Shown: positions 46,640 through 56,358, counted from the first letter of the stretch. The stretch: 64,000 nucleotides of DNA from Ignavibacteriota bacterium (GCA_002746605.1 PDPT01000038.1:24940-88939); one strand, 5' to 3'. Notes: generated by a model from the sequence alone, not told the origin. A program made the numbers and translations.

Positions 46640-47167
46640 TTAATCAGTTATTATAAATGAATCTTTAAATGAACTCTTCTTTCTAAGTTCTCGTTTAATG
46701 TTTTCAGCTTCTTGCTTAGTTTTGCAGGCAATACTGCGAACTGTAAAAAATTTATTCTTTTTATTATAAATGATAGATAGTCTAAAAGGAACTTGACTCC
46801 GAATATTTTCCACAAATTGTTCAGCACGGCTTAATGTAGAGAAAGCTCCAAGTTGAAGATAAAAATTATTTCCGGGGAGATTTTCATTCAATATTTCTTT
46901 TCTGTTAGATTTTTCAAATTCCTTTTTCTCTTCATATTTATTCTTATTTTCATTTTTATCTTTTTTTTCGATTAACGTTTTATCAATTTCCTTTTCTAAA
47001 TTTTTTATTTCTGTATCTTCTTTTTTAGGTTCAGATACATCGTTAAAAACATAGACTTCATCAGAGTTAGTTTCTTCTTCAGTTACAGAATCTTCAGATT
47101 TAGAAGATTGAAAAATTGAACATGAAGCTAAACCTAATGTTAAGAATAAAATAATTATTTTTTTCAT
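46640..47167 (-). CDS. SPOR-domain lipoprotein
   Basis: A lipoprotein signal (KKIIILFLTLGLASCSIFQ, lipobox LASC) is followed by a very acidic/Lys-rich charged linker (residues about 25-95) and a C-terminal SPOR domain (FYLQLGAFSTLSRAEQFVENI ... FFTVRSIACKTKQEAENIKREL). SPOR domains bind denuded glycan strands of septal peptidoglycan, so it probably marks the division site or cell wall. Length 175 aa. It ends 18 nt before ssb. Confidence 0.85.
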   Translation of the reverse strand: MKKIIILFLTLGLASCSIFQSSKSEDSVTEEETNSDEVYVFNDVSEPKKEDTEIKNLEKEIDKTLIEKKDKNENKNKYEEKKEFEKSNRKEILNENLPGNNFYLQLGAFSTLSRAEQFVENIRSQVPFRLSIIYNKKNKFFTVRSIACKTKQEAENIKRELRKKSSFKDSFIITD

Positions 47168-47226
47168 TTTACAACTCCCAAAAATTATAGGTACTTAAAA
47201 ATAATCAGCATAATACAAATAATCAA

Positions 47227-48522
47227 TTAATAAAGAATATTATCATTATCAAATGCTCCTTCAGGAAATATCGGTAGTTTTTGCTTATTTAAGTTCATCT
47301 TTTTATTATTATAGAAATCAATACCACTCGGTAATGTTGCAACATTTACCAGAGGGATTTTTGCATCGAACTCTTTGTTAATTACTTTGATAAATGCATT
47401 TGCAATAATTCCATAGCCCTTAGAGGTAGGATGAATTCCATCTAAACTAAATAATCCACCATTAATATAAACTGCTGAAACATGAACTCCGTCAATGGTC
47501 TTTCCTTCTTTTCCCTTTGCAGCAATCTCATTAAAGATTTGATTTATATCCACAAGCTTAAAATTATATTTTTTTGCAATTATTCTTATATTATCATTAT
47601 AAGATTTTATAACTCCTTGGGTTATTGCAATTTCTTCAGAATCCAAAATTACACTATTTGAAAGAGGATTGGTAGAACTTGTTCCCTTCCCTTGTGCTAA
47701 TTCAATTTGTGCTCTAAGTGTAAGTAAATTTTGCTTTAAATCCATAACAGTAATACTGTTATTAGAGTTTTTCCCAAAAACGGCTGTAATACTATCCTGA
47801 AGTAATTTGTTACTGACAGTAGTAAAAAAGGGCATAATTGTAACATTAGGAATATTAGCTATAACAACATTAGCACCAGATTGCGAAAGCTTAGCACATA
47901 ATGAATCAAAGAGCCTGGCAAAATCTTGGGTTTGAGTATATCTTCCCAAACCACCACTGGTTGCATATCCTAGTATATCATTATTGCCAATCCACAATGT
48001 GATTAATGTTGGCTTTGCTGTAAGTGCTAAATCAATTACTTTTCCTTGTCCTCGTAATATAATATCAATAAAAGGATTCCTACCACTAAATTGAGATGGT
48101 GAAGTTGTTGTTAAATCTAAATCAGCTAGTACAATACCTGGTATCCCTAAATTATTATAGATTCCTTGATACTTTAAGTTTGTAGGATTTCCACTATCAA
48201 CGGGTTGAATATTCGTTAAAAAAGGCTCAAGAGAAGCGACTTCTACTTTACCACCTATTCCCGGGTCGCTTATAGTAGGCTGTACATAATCGACACCAAC
48301 TTGGTTAGCAATAAGTTTCCCAAAAGAATAGTTCTGAGCAGATTCATATAGAGCATGGTTTTGTACACCTGCTGTTAAACTATTTCCTATTGAAATAAAT
48401 TTTGTGAAATCAGCACTACCTGTATTAGGAGGAGTTGGTGCTGTTAAATCCGATCTATCTTCACAAGCATAAAAGATTAATAATAATGATACTAAAATTA
48501 AAATATACTTCTTAAATTTCAT
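47227..48522 (-). CDS. SGNH/GDSL-family hydrolase lipoprotein
   Basis: A lipoprotein signal (KYILILVSLLLIFYACEDR, lipobox FYAC) is followed by an SGNH-hydrolase fold: block I SIGNSLTAGVQN (Ser nucleophile), block III WIGNNDILGYA, and block V DGIHPTSKGYGIIANAF (Asp and His). It is likely a surface-anchored esterase or lipase; substrate unknown. A Shine-Dalgarno AAGGAG precedes the ATG. It follows the FadL barrel gene by 17 nt, suggesting combined hydrolysis and uptake of a lipid-like substrate. Confidence 0.85.
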   Translation of the reverse strand: MKFKKYILILVSLLLIFYACEDRSDLTAPTPPNTGSADFTKFISIGNSLTAGVQNHALYESAQNYSFGKLIANQVGVDYVQPTISDPGIGGKVEVASLEPFLTNIQPVDSGNPTNLKYQGIYNNLGIPGIVLADLDLTTTSPSQFSGRNPFIDIILRGQGKVIDLALTAKPTLITLWIGNNDILGYATSGGLGRYTQTQDFARLFDSLCAKLSQSGANVVIANIPNVTIMPFFTTVSNKLLQDSITAVFGKNSNNSITVMDLKQNLLTLRAQIELAQGKGTSSTNPLSNSVILDSEEIAITQGVIKSYNDNIRIIAKKYNFKLVDINQIFNEIAAKGKEGKTIDGVHVSAVYINGGLFSLDGIHPTSKGYGIIANAFIKVINKEFDAKIPLVNVATLPSGIDFYNNKKMNLNKQKLPIFPEGAFDNDNILY

Positions 48523-48539
48523 TTTTAATTACTCCTTTA

Positions 48540-49808
48540 TTAAAAATTATATGATAGTGTTAATGAAGTTAAATGAGCCGATGAATTATATACACCATTC
48601 AGATAAGCGATGTTGTTAGGAGTACCTCCATAATTTTCTTTAGAATCAGAAATTTTTCTTTCATCAAATCTTAAGAATAAATAACCTGCTTGAAGTGTTA
48701 AACTTGGAGTTAATTTATAACCAAATCCGAGACTCAATCCTAATCTATCTGAATCGGGTAAGGTAGGGTCTAATTTTTGATCACTTACTGGGTTTTTGTC
48801 ATAAAGTAATCCGCAATATAAATCTAAACTTCTACTGTATTTATATTCAGCACCTAATCTTGCAATGTAAGAATTATCATAATCTCTTTTAGAAGTTGAA
48901 ATATAATTTTGTTCAGTACCCGGAACTTTAAACTCGTTAAATGTTACTTCTAATTTATCATAACTATCCCATCCTACAAATTGAAAATCGGCAGTAATAT
49001 TTAACTTTTTTGTTGGCTTTAAAGCTATTCCTACAGTGATATTTTCAGGTGTAGTTAGTGGGGCACTAATATTTCCATTAGGTAATCTCCCCTCAAATTG
49101 TGTCGGATATTTTGAGGGTGTAGCATCACCTTCAAATTCTATTGTAACCTGACTTCTATAAGATAAACCGACAGAAATTGCCCTGGTTACATGGAATAAA
49201 ACCCCGGCAGTAATACCTGAACCAATTCCATCACCTTCCAGTTCAAGATAAGCTTCATTGTTAAAAGGACTTAAATTTACTCTTCTACCGAGCAAAACAT
49301 CACCGTAGGCAAAAGCATATCCAAAACCAACAGATATTTCGGGTATAATTTGATATGAAGCAGCTAGATTAAAGAAGAATGTTCTTATTTCTGTTTGTAC
49401 AGCTAAGAATCTACCTACCCAATCCTCGTCCCATTTGGTTCCGAGTCCGTAATTATTTCCAAGTCCAAACCCAAGAAACAATTCTTTATTTACTTGATGG
49501 GATGCATAAAGATGAAAAGGAAAGAATACACGACTTTCAGTTGTACTTTCATTTATTGAAGGCGCAGGTCCTCTAAAAGACATACTCGGAAAAATTAAAG
49601 TACTACCTACCAAAAAATGAGTTCCATATAGTTGTGTTATTCCAGCAGGATTAAAATAAAGTGCTGATGGATCATTTGCCAAGCCGGAAAAAGCACCTCC
49701 CATTGCCATAGCTTTAGAGCCGTGTTCATTTATTTGAAAACCACTAGCAAGTATGTTTTTACTAAAAATTATAAATAGGCATATTAAAATCAATGCTGTT
49801 TTTTTCAC
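48540..49808 (-). CDS. FadL/OmpP1/TodX family outer-membrane transporter
   Basis: A signal peptide (ALILICLFIIFSKNILAS) is followed directly by the FadL plug signature GFQINEHGSKAMAMGGAFSGLANDPSALYFNPAGI, then a 14-strand-type barrel ending in SLTLSYNF with terminal Phe. This family takes up long-chain fatty acids and other hydrophobic compounds. Length 422 aa is normal. The start is a GTG with a strong GGAGGG Shine-Dalgarno. The downstream SGNH hydrolase is probably in the same operon. Confidence 0.92.
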   Translation of the reverse strand: MKKTALILICLFIIFSKNILASGFQINEHGSKAMAMGGAFSGLANDPSALYFNPAGITQLYGTHFLVGSTLIFPSMSFRGPAPSINESTTESRVFFPFHLYASHQVNKELFLGFGLGNNYGLGTKWDEDWVGRFLAVQTEIRTFFFNLAASYQIIPEISVGFGYAFAYGDVLLGRRVNLSPFNNEAYLELEGDGIGSGITAGVLFHVTRAISVGLSYRSQVTIEFEGDATPSKYPTQFEGRLPNGNISAPLTTPENITVGIALKPTKKLNITADFQFVGWDSYDKLEVTFNEFKVPGTEQNYISTSKRDYDNSYIARLGAEYKYSRSLDLYCGLLYDKNPVSDQKLDPTLPDSDRLGLSLGFGYKLTPSLTLQAGYLFLRFDERKISDSKENYGGTPNNIAYLNGVYNSSAHLTSLTLSYNF

Positions 49809-49862
49809 TTTCCCTCCATAAAATGGTTTATATAATAATTATAAATATAATAAAATAATAGT

Positions 49863-50366
49863 TTAAGATTTTATTATTATTATACTTTGATTTTTCTCTA
49901 CCGATTGCTCTTTATCTATTAAAATTTCAGAAACTACCCCTTTCACATGTGATTTGATTTCATTTTCCATTTTCATAGCCTCTAATAAAAACAGAGCATC
50001 TCCAACTTGTACTTTATCTCCAATATTTTTTTCAATACTTAAAATTAAACCGGGCATAGGAGCTTTTATGGTTATATTTCCGTTTTGTTCAGTAGTTTTA
50101 ATTAATATTTTTGAGACTTTTTCCTCTAAGGTTGTCCTTATTGTCGTTTCAAAAAAATGACCATCAACTAAAAAATTATAATTTTGATCATTTATCTTAT
50201 TTGTTGTAATATGATAAATCTTATCATCAACTTTTAGTTTATATGTATATTCGGATAAACGTGTAACATCCACATTAAACTCCGAGCCATTTAAGATTAC
50301 TTTTCCAAGATTATCAGTATTAACATTAAAGTGTTGATTATCGATTGTAATTATATAGTTATTCAT
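49863..50366 (-). CDS. Biotin/lipoyl carrier protein (BCCP-like subunit)
   Basis: A 167-residue carrier with the biotinylation motif EAMKMENE (Lys132) and the typical hairpin core APMPGLILSIEKNIGDKVQVGD. The N-terminal 90 residues are a beta-rich domain seen in carriers of acyl-CoA carboxylases and pyruvate/oxaloacetate carboxylase complexes rather than in AccB proper. It overlaps the biotin carboxylase gene by 8 nt, so the two subunits form a coupled pair. No carboxyltransferase gene is adjacent. Confidence 0.88.
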   Translation of the reverse strand: MNNYIITIDNQHFNVNTDNLGKVILNGSEFNVDVTRLSEYTYKLKVDDKIYHITTNKINDQNYNFLVDGHFFETTIRTTLEEKVSKILIKTTEQNGNITIKAPMPGLILSIEKNIGDKVQVGDALFLLEAMKMENEIKSHVKGVVSEILIDKEQSVEKNQSIIIIKS

Positions 50367-51855
50367 ACTTTAATGATTCCCAATTATTTTTATCAGATAC
50401 ATAATTTTTTGATGTTTTTAAAGATTTTTCATTTGTCTTGATTACGGCTCCCAGAATTGCAACAATGTTTTTATAATCTAATTTTATGTCTTTTCTCCAT
50501 TTATTCGGAGTTAAAGGCAAAAACTGATTATCAATAAAATTGTTATCAAAAGATAAATCTAAAAACTTAGGATGATCCAAAATCCAATAAAAACTATTAA
50601 TATTGGTTTTTATACCGGCTATCTGATATTCAGATAAAGCTCTTTTCATTCTAATAATTGCTTCTTCTCTATTATTCCCCCACGTAATTATTTTAGAAAG
50701 AATCGGATCATAATAAACAGAAACTTCAGAAAGAACATCAATGCCTCGCTCAACTCTAATTCCCGGGCCACTCGGTAAACGATGATGAAGAATTTTCCCT
50801 ATTGAAGGAGAAAAATTATTATCGACATCCTCGGCATAGATTCTGCATTCTATTGCATTACCAAAAATTTTAAGTTTATCTTGCTTAATTGTAAGTTTTT
50901 CTCCAGCAGTAATTTTTATTTGTTCTTTAACAATATCAATCCCCGTAATCATTTCGGTTACTGGGTGTTCCACTTGCAGACGGGTATTCATTTCTAAAAA
51001 ATAGAAATTATCTTTTTGGTCATATAAGAATTCAATTGTTCCGGCATTATAATATTTACATGCTTTAGCTGCTTCAATTGCCGCTTTTGTTATTTGGTTT
51101 CTCAATTCTTGGTTGATTGAACTGCATGGGGCTTCTTCAATAATTTTTTGATGCCTTCTTTGAATTGAGCATTCCCTTTCGAAGAGATGAATATAATTAT
51201 TATGTTCATCAGCAAGGATTTGTACTTCTACGTGCTTAGGATTTTCTATAAATTTTTCAATATAAACTTCAGAGCTACCGAAAGAGTTTTGTGCTTCATT
51301 TTGTGCTCTCATTATTGCATCTTTAAGTTCATCAGTAGAATTAACTTTCCTCATTCCTTTTCCGCCGCCGCCCGCAGAAGCTTTAATCATTACCGGCAAT
51401 CCGATTTCTTTAACAATTTTTTTAGCTCCCTCATAAGAATTTATCGGCTCGGTTGTTCCTGGAACAATTGGGACACCATTTCTTTTCATTAAAGTTCTGG
51501 CAGCAGTTTTATTTCCCATTAAGGATACGGAATCTGAACTTGGACCAATAAACTTAATTCCATTTTTATTTAGTTCTTCGATAAACTCAGAGTTTTCGGA
51601 TAAAAATCCATAACCGGGATGTATTGCATCAACACTGATTTTCTTAGATAAATTTATGATATTATTAACATTGAGATATGATTCTGTTGCTTTAGATTCA
51701 CCAACTCTGTATGCTTCATCCGCAACTCGTACATGAAGTGAATCTTTATCGGCATCAGAATAAATTGCTACTGAAGTAATATTTAGTTCTCTGCATGCTT
51801 TTACTATGCGTACAGCTATTTCACCTCTATTGGCAATAAGAATTTTTTTAAACAT
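50359..51855 (-). CDS. Biotin carboxylase subunit of an acyl-CoA carboxylase
   Basis: ATP-grasp biotin carboxylase. FKKILIANRGEIAVRIVKAC at the N-terminus, the ATP loop KASAGGGGKGMR, the lid region HVEVQILADEHNNYIHLFERECSIQRRHQK and EMNTRLQVEHPVTEMITGIDIV match AccC/PccA. Length 498 aa, somewhat longer than AccC, with a C-terminal extension after about residue 450, as in separate-subunit propionyl/acetyl-CoA carboxylases. Coupled to the BCCP-like gene. Confidence 0.92.
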   Translation of the reverse strand: MFKKILIANRGEIAVRIVKACRELNITSVAIYSDADKDSLHVRVADEAYRVGESKATESYLNVNNIINLSKKISVDAIHPGYGFLSENSEFIEELNKNGIKFIGPSSDSVSLMGNKTAARTLMKRNGVPIVPGTTEPINSYEGAKKIVKEIGLPVMIKASAGGGGKGMRKVNSTDELKDAIMRAQNEAQNSFGSSEVYIEKFIENPKHVEVQILADEHNNYIHLFERECSIQRRHQKIIEEAPCSSINQELRNQITKAAIEAAKACKYYNAGTIEFLYDQKDNFYFLEMNTRLQVEHPVTEMITGIDIVKEQIKITAGEKLTIKQDKLKIFGNAIECRIYAEDVDNNFSPSIGKILHHRLPSGPGIRVERGIDVLSEVSVYYDPILSKIITWGNNREEAIIRMKRALSEYQIAGIKTNINSFYWILDHPKFLDLSFDNNFIDNQFLPLTPNKWRKDIKLDYKNIVAILGAVIKTNEKSLKTSKNYVSDKNNWESLKYE

Positions 51856-51912
51856 ATTATTTCTTGTTAGTAAAATTATTAATTTATTAAATCTTTAATT
51901 GGATAACAAATA

Positions 51913-54261
51913 TTATTTAAGTATCACCGTTGTTGCTCCGGCACCGCCAAATTCTATTTCGGCAAGAGAAAAAGTGTTTACAAATTCATGATTTTTTAAT
52001 ATTTGATGTACATTTTTTCTAAGCACTCCGGTTCCCTTTCCGTGAATAATTTCTATTTGTTTAACACCGCTCAAATGAGCATCATCAATAAATTTAACTA
52101 ATTCAAAATCTATCTCCTCTGGTTTTTTACCACGGATATCTAATCTTGTTGAGTCTAACGATACAAACGATGAATTATCTACAATTTGCTTTACGGTTTC
52201 TTTCTTGGATTTTGTATGCTCCAACGTTTTAATTTTTGCTTTAATTCTTAAACCTCCCGCATCGATAGTTACATTACCTTTTGCAGAATCAATCTCTTTA
52301 ATTTCTCCTGAAGTTAAGGAATCTTTGATTCTTACATAATCTCCTACATTAAATTTTTTAGATTTATAATCTTCGTTTGTAGTATTTGAATATTTTTCTG
52401 CTATTTTTATTTTAAGATTTGTTAACTTTTCTTTTTCTTCTTTTATGGTAGTTTTGTCTGCTTTAGATTCTTTTATTCTTTTTATAGTATTTTCAAATTT
52501 ACTATTTACATCTTTAAGAAAACTTTCGGCTTCCTTTTTTGTTTCACTTAAAATTTTGGATTTCTGCTCTTTAAGTTTTTGATTTTCTTTTTCGTATAAA
52601 TTGGAAAGTCCTTTTAATCTTGAATTTTCTATTTCAAGTTCGTTTAATTTTTTATTAAGCTCTAATGATTTGTTTTCCAAATCAATAATAAAATTTTCCA
52701 CTTTATTTTTATCGGAATCAAGATATTTCTTAGCTGAGTTTAACAAATTTTCATCGAGCCCGATTTTATGAGCAACTTCGAAAGCATAGCTAGAACCTGG
52801 AGTCCCCTGCCTAAATTTGTAAGTAGGTTCCAATTTTTTCAAGTCATATTCCATCGAAGCATTTTGGAAATTTTCTAATTCTGATGCAATTATTTTTAAA
52901 TTTCCGTGATGAGTTGTAGCAATTGTAACTGCTCCTTTATCCTTCAATTTTATTAAAAATGCAGCTGCTAATGCAGTCCCTTCACTAGGATCGGTTCCCG
53001 TACCGATTTCATCAATCAAAATTAAAGAAGAATTATCAGCTTCTTCTAAAATACTTTTGATATTAGATAAATGAGAACTAAAAGTTGAAAGATCGTCTTC
53101 AATTGATTGTTCATCACCGATATCTAACATAATTTTTTCAAAAAAATAAAAATCAGAGTCCGGAGCAACCGGAATGTGTATTCCCGATTGAACTAGTGCA
53201 GTTAATAAACCAATTGTTTTTAAGACAACAGTTTTCCCTCCGGCATTTGGTCCGGTAATTAAAGTTACATTATTATCTATGAAATTAAAATTAAGAGGAA
53301 TCGTTTTATCACGTTTAATTTTCTTTAATAAAATCGGGTGTCTTGCATCGATAATATTTATTTTTTTTGTTTTATTAAGCTTTGGAAATGAACCGATTAT
53401 TTCAATAGAATACTTAGCTTTTGCAAAAACGACATCCAAATAAGAAATAAGATCTAATGTTTTTTTTAAGAGAATAGCATTTTTACCAATAATTACAGTT
53501 AATTCTTTTAATATTCTCTCTATTTCTCTTTTTTCAGCAAAGTTTAATGAAAGTATTTCATTGTTCAATTCAAGTGTTGCTTCCGGTTCTATATAAACTG
53601 TTTGTCCTGTATTCGATTCGGAATGGATAAAGCCTTTTACATGTCTCTTATGCTCCGCTTTGATCGGGAGCACTAATCTTCCGTCTCGTTGTGTTACATA
53701 CTCATCTCTAACAAGATAAGAGTCCTTAAAACTCTTTAATATTCTATCAATTACAGTTTTAAGATTATTGGTTTTGAAAATAATTTCTTTTCTTATCTCT
53801 TTTAATTTTTTGCTGGCATTGTCACTAATTTCACCGGAAGGATTAAAAACATTAGAAATTAAATTTTCAAAATTTCTATCAATAAAAAAATTATCTTTAA
53901 TTGAATTGAAAAAATCAGTATCACTTCCATTTACCTTTAAATAAGTAAAAATCTTTCGGGAATTTTCAGCTAGTCCTAAAATATTTTTTATTGAACTTTG
54001 AGTTAAAATTGTTCCTGAAATTTGACTTAAAGCTAAATCTTCATTTAAATTTGGAATATAAGTGAAAGGAGGATAATCAGCGTTTATTAATATCTCTTTG
54101 GCTTCATATACAAACTGCCCTTCTTGTTCAGCTTCTTCAAGTTTGTTAAAAGGTTTAGCAGAAAGTATTTTTTCTTTACCGATTTCCGTGGATGTAAAGT
54201 TTGCAATAAAAGTTAATACTTTTGAGTATTCTAGTTTATCAAGTATTGGTTTAGTTATCAT
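51913..54261 (-). CDS. mutS2: MutS2 family ATPase/endonuclease with Smr domain
   Basis: A MutS-like ATPase lacking the mismatch-recognition domains. Walker A is GPNAGGKTVVLKT (Lys343), Walker B region LILIDEIGTGTDPSEG, followed by a long coiled coil (about residues 515-630), a KOW-like domain (VGDYVRIKDSLTSGEI) and a C-terminal Smr nuclease domain (LDIRGKKPEEIDFEL ... IEIIHGKGTGVLRK). It suppresses homologous recombination and acts on stalled ribosomes in some species. Length 782 aa is complete. It overlaps cvpA by 11 nt. Confidence 0.93.
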   Translation of the reverse strand: MITKPILDKLEYSKVLTFIANFTSTEIGKEKILSAKPFNKLEEAEQEGQFVYEAKEILINADYPPFTYIPNLNEDLALSQISGTILTQSSIKNILGLAENSRKIFTYLKVNGSDTDFFNSIKDNFFIDRNFENLISNVFNPSGEISDNASKKLKEIRKEIIFKTNNLKTVIDRILKSFKDSYLVRDEYVTQRDGRLVLPIKAEHKRHVKGFIHSESNTGQTVYIEPEATLELNNEILSLNFAEKREIERILKELTVIIGKNAILLKKTLDLISYLDVVFAKAKYSIEIIGSFPKLNKTKKINIIDARHPILLKKIKRDKTIPLNFNFIDNNVTLITGPNAGGKTVVLKTIGLLTALVQSGIHIPVAPDSDFYFFEKIMLDIGDEQSIEDDLSTFSSHLSNIKSILEEADNSSLILIDEIGTGTDPSEGTALAAAFLIKLKDKGAVTIATTHHGNLKIIASELENFQNASMEYDLKKLEPTYKFRQGTPGSSYAFEVAHKIGLDENLLNSAKKYLDSDKNKVENFIIDLENKSLELNKKLNELEIENSRLKGLSNLYEKENQKLKEQKSKILSETKKEAESFLKDVNSKFENTIKRIKESKADKTTIKEEKEKLTNLKIKIAEKYSNTTNEDYKSKKFNVGDYVRIKDSLTSGEIKEIDSAKGNVTIDAGGLRIKAKIKTLEHTKSKKETVKQIVDNSSFVSLDSTRLDIRGKKPEEIDFELVKFIDDAHLSGVKQIEIIHGKGTGVLRKNVHQILKNHEFVNTFSLAEIEFGGAGATTVILK

Positions 54262-54829
54262 TATTTAGTAATGTATCTAAATCTATAGGATTTGAAAATT
54301 CTTCAGGGAGTTCTTTATTATTTTTACTTTCTATGTAATCTTTAAGGAAACCTTCAGTTTTAAAATCTTTACCTACAATTAAATCAATAACTGTAGGCAT
54401 CAAACTATAAACAGGTTTATACAAAGTCGAATTTGTTTTATCTTCTTCTGAAGGGATGCTTATCAAATTGAGAAATAACAAAATCAGGCTAACCATAAAT
54501 AAAATCTGTATCGTTCCGGCAATTCCGCCCAAGATTTGATTTATAAAGTTTGTAACTTTATCCGAAGGATGTATGAGTCTTTTTAAGATTGCAAAAATGA
54601 AAATTGTAACAAAAAAAATAATCACGCCAGAAATAATTTTAGCGAGATATTCTTCATTGTTAAACATTGGTAATAAATATTTGCCCAATTTACTTGAATA
54701 AGTTACCGCTACAAAAATTGCAATAACTATACCAAATAAACCAATGATTTTACGTATTATACCATCTTTGTAACCAAGTATAAATCCAATAAAAATAATG
54801 AAAAATAAAATATAATCTAAATAATTCAT
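54251..54829 (-). CDS. CvpA family membrane protein
   Basis: A 192-residue polytopic protein with four predicted membrane helices (YILFFIIFIGFILGYKDGII; IIGLFGIVIAIFVAVTY; IISGVIIFFVTIFIFAIL; GTIQILFMVSLILLFLNLI) and a polar C-terminal tail. The N-terminal YLDYILFFIIFIGFILGYKDG is typical for the colicin V production protein family. Often beside mutS2, as here; the family is associated with cell envelope homeostasis, mechanism unclear. It ends inside the mutS2 start. Confidence 0.82.
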   Translation of the reverse strand: MNYLDYILFFIIFIGFILGYKDGIIRKIIGLFGIVIAIFVAVTYSSKLGKYLLPMFNNEEYLAKIISGVIIFFVTIFIFAILKRLIHPSDKVTNFINQILGGIAGTIQILFMVSLILLFLNLISIPSEEDKTNSTLYKPVYSLMPTVIDLIVGKDFKTEGFLKDYIESKNNKELPEEFSNPIDLDTLLNNDN

Positions 54830-54836
54830 TTGGGAA

Positions 54837-55283
54837 TTAGGATAATAAATTTTCTACAATTCTTCTTATTAAATTACCATCGGCTTTCCCTTTTAGCTTT
54901 TGCATTGAAGCACCCATAAGCTTACCAAAATCTTTTTTAGATTCAGCACCAATTTCACCGGCTAAACTTTTTATTTTCTGCATAACTTCTTCTTCAGAAA
55001 GCTGCTTAGGTAAGTAAGTTTCAATAATTTGTAATTCTTTCTTTTCATTTTCAGCTAATTCTAATCTATTAGCTTTTTCGTATTGTTCAGCTGCTTCTTT
55101 TCTCTTTTTAGCAGCACTACTTAACATTTTTATTTCATCATCTTCAGTTAACTCTCTTCCGGCACCACTTTTTTCAAACTCCAAAATTAAAGCTCTTATA
55201 GATCTGATTGTGTTTAATTTTATTTTATCTTTATTTTTCATTGCCTCTTTGAGGTCAGCATTTATTTTTTCTTTTAAGTTCAT
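54837..55283 (-). CDS. GatB/YqeY domain protein
   Basis: A helical protein of about 148 residues: NLKEKINADLKEAMKNKDKIKLNTIRSIRALI at the N-terminus and LPKQLSEEEVMQKIKSL ... KDFGKLMGASMQKLKGKADGNLIRRIVENLL at the C-terminus match YqeY, related to the tail domain of GatB and thought to bind tRNA. The ORF track TTG (55289) precedes the more likely ATG at 55283. It is the first gene after the exbD terminator in the minus direction and continues into cvpA and mutS2. Confidence 0.85.
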   Translation of the reverse strand: MNLKEKINADLKEAMKNKDKIKLNTIRSIRALILEFEKSGAGRELTEDDEIKMLSSAAKKRKEAAEQYEKANRLELAENEKKELQIIETYLPKQLSEEEVMQKIKSLAGEIGAESKKDFGKLMGASMQKLKGKADGNLIRRIVENLLS

Positions 55284-55306
55284 TAGCAACTCATTTTATT
55301 CGGTTT

Positions 55307-55337
55307 AAAAAAAAAGCAGGTTACAAAATAACCTGCT
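55307..55337 (-). terminator. Intrinsic terminator of the exbB-exbD-exbD operon
   Basis: On the minus strand AGCAGGTTA-TTTTG-TAACCTGCT forms a perfect 9-bp stem with a 5-nt loop, followed directly by a nine-base T tract. It lies 26 nt downstream of the last exbD gene. This is the clearest rho-independent terminator in the window. Confidence 0.88.
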
Positions 55338-55363
55338 CAAAATTAAATAAAAAATACAAATAA

Positions 55364-55777
55364 TTATAGTCTAGCTCTTGCTGAATAGTTTATTCTACGA
55401 GCATCAGCTTTTCTTAAACTTTGTTGAATATCAGTTACCAATCCCATTCTGGAGTTTTTATCAACTCTCAAAGAAACAATAACACTTGGTAAAGTAACTC
55501 TTTTATCGTACATAATTTTTTGTACTTGTTCTAATTCAACAATATTATCATCAATTTGTATTCTTTCATTATCGCCGACCCAAATATAGGAAACAAGTCT
55601 TTTGTTTTCTATTTTTTGAACTGCTTTAGCTTCGGGCAATGTGAAATTAACAAAAATTTCCTGTTCCCTTAAAGTAGTTGCTACCATAAAGAAAAGTAAT
55701 AACATAAAAATTATATCAGGCATAGACGATGTTGGTATTTCTTGTTTAGTTTCTGAACGCTTCTTTTCAAACTTCAT
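55364..55777 (-). CDS. ExbD/TolR family biopolymer transport protein (second copy)
   Basis: A 137-residue protein with one N-terminal membrane helix containing the proton-relay Asp (SSMPDIIFMLLLFFMVATTL) and a periplasmic C-terminal domain ending in LRKADARRINYSARARL. Such proteins pair with ExbB to form the proton-driven motor energising TonB-dependent uptake or other envelope processes. It follows a first ExbD gene by 21 nt. No TonB gene is adjacent. Confidence 0.9.
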   Translation of the reverse strand: MKFEKKRSETKQEIPTSSMPDIIFMLLLFFMVATTLREQEIFVNFTLPEAKAVQKIENKRLVSYIWVGDNERIQIDDNIVELEQVQKIMYDKRVTLPSVIVSLRVDKNSRMGLVTDIQQSLRKADARRINYSARARL

Positions 55778-55798
55778 GATAAAATTATCCTTAATTTT

Positions 55799-56335
55799 CT
55801 ATTTAACAACTTCAGGTTCTGCAAAAGAAACAACTTTATAAACTTTCTCTTTTACATCATCTTTTTGATCATCATTTAAGTCCATAAACTTTTTACCGAA
55901 TTTACCCATTGAATATTCATCCCTTACTTCGTTGAATGATGTTTCAACTTGGTCTAATGTCTGCATAAAAAGGTTATAGTTTGTTTCTCTAGCTACTTTG
56001 ATGGAAACAATTAATTTTTTGTTTTTTGGAAGCTCTATTTTGCTTCTGATTTTTTCTTTAAGTACTTCTGAAATCTGTGGTATGGCGATAACTTCTTTAT
56101 TTAGAAGAACATCACCATTTTCGTTTACTAAAATTGTTACTAACCTTTCGGGGCTAATTTTAGTTTCCACTCTTTCATCCGGGGGTACATATTCCGGAAG
56201 TACTAAACCGATACCCGTATCCACATCAATGTTTGTAGTTACAAGAAAGAACAGAAGCAGTAAAAATGTTATATCAGCCATTGATCCTGCCGAAAATTCG
56301 CCACCCTCTCTTTTTCTTCTTTTTAGATTTACCAT
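55799..56335 (-). CDS. ExbD/TolR family biopolymer transport protein (first copy)
   Basis: A 178-residue ExbD with the membrane helix MADITFLLLLFFLVTTNIDV, which includes the conserved Asp. The periplasmic domain is longer than in the second copy and ends in a charged MDLNDDQKDDVKEKVYK tail. Two non-identical ExbDs behind one ExbB is a frequent Bacteroidota arrangement, where each may serve different partner proteins. It is 23 nt after exbB. Confidence 0.9.
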   Translation of the reverse strand: MVNLKRRKREGGEFSAGSMADITFLLLLFFLVTTNIDVDTGIGLVLPEYVPPDERVETKISPERLVTILVNENGDVLLNKEVIAIPQISEVLKEKIRSKIELPKNKKLIVSIKVARETNYNLFMQTLDQVETSFNEVRDEYSMGKFGKKFMDLNDDQKDDVKEKVYKVVSFAEPEVVK

Positions 56336-56358
56336 TTTAATTCTTCTCTTCTATTTAA

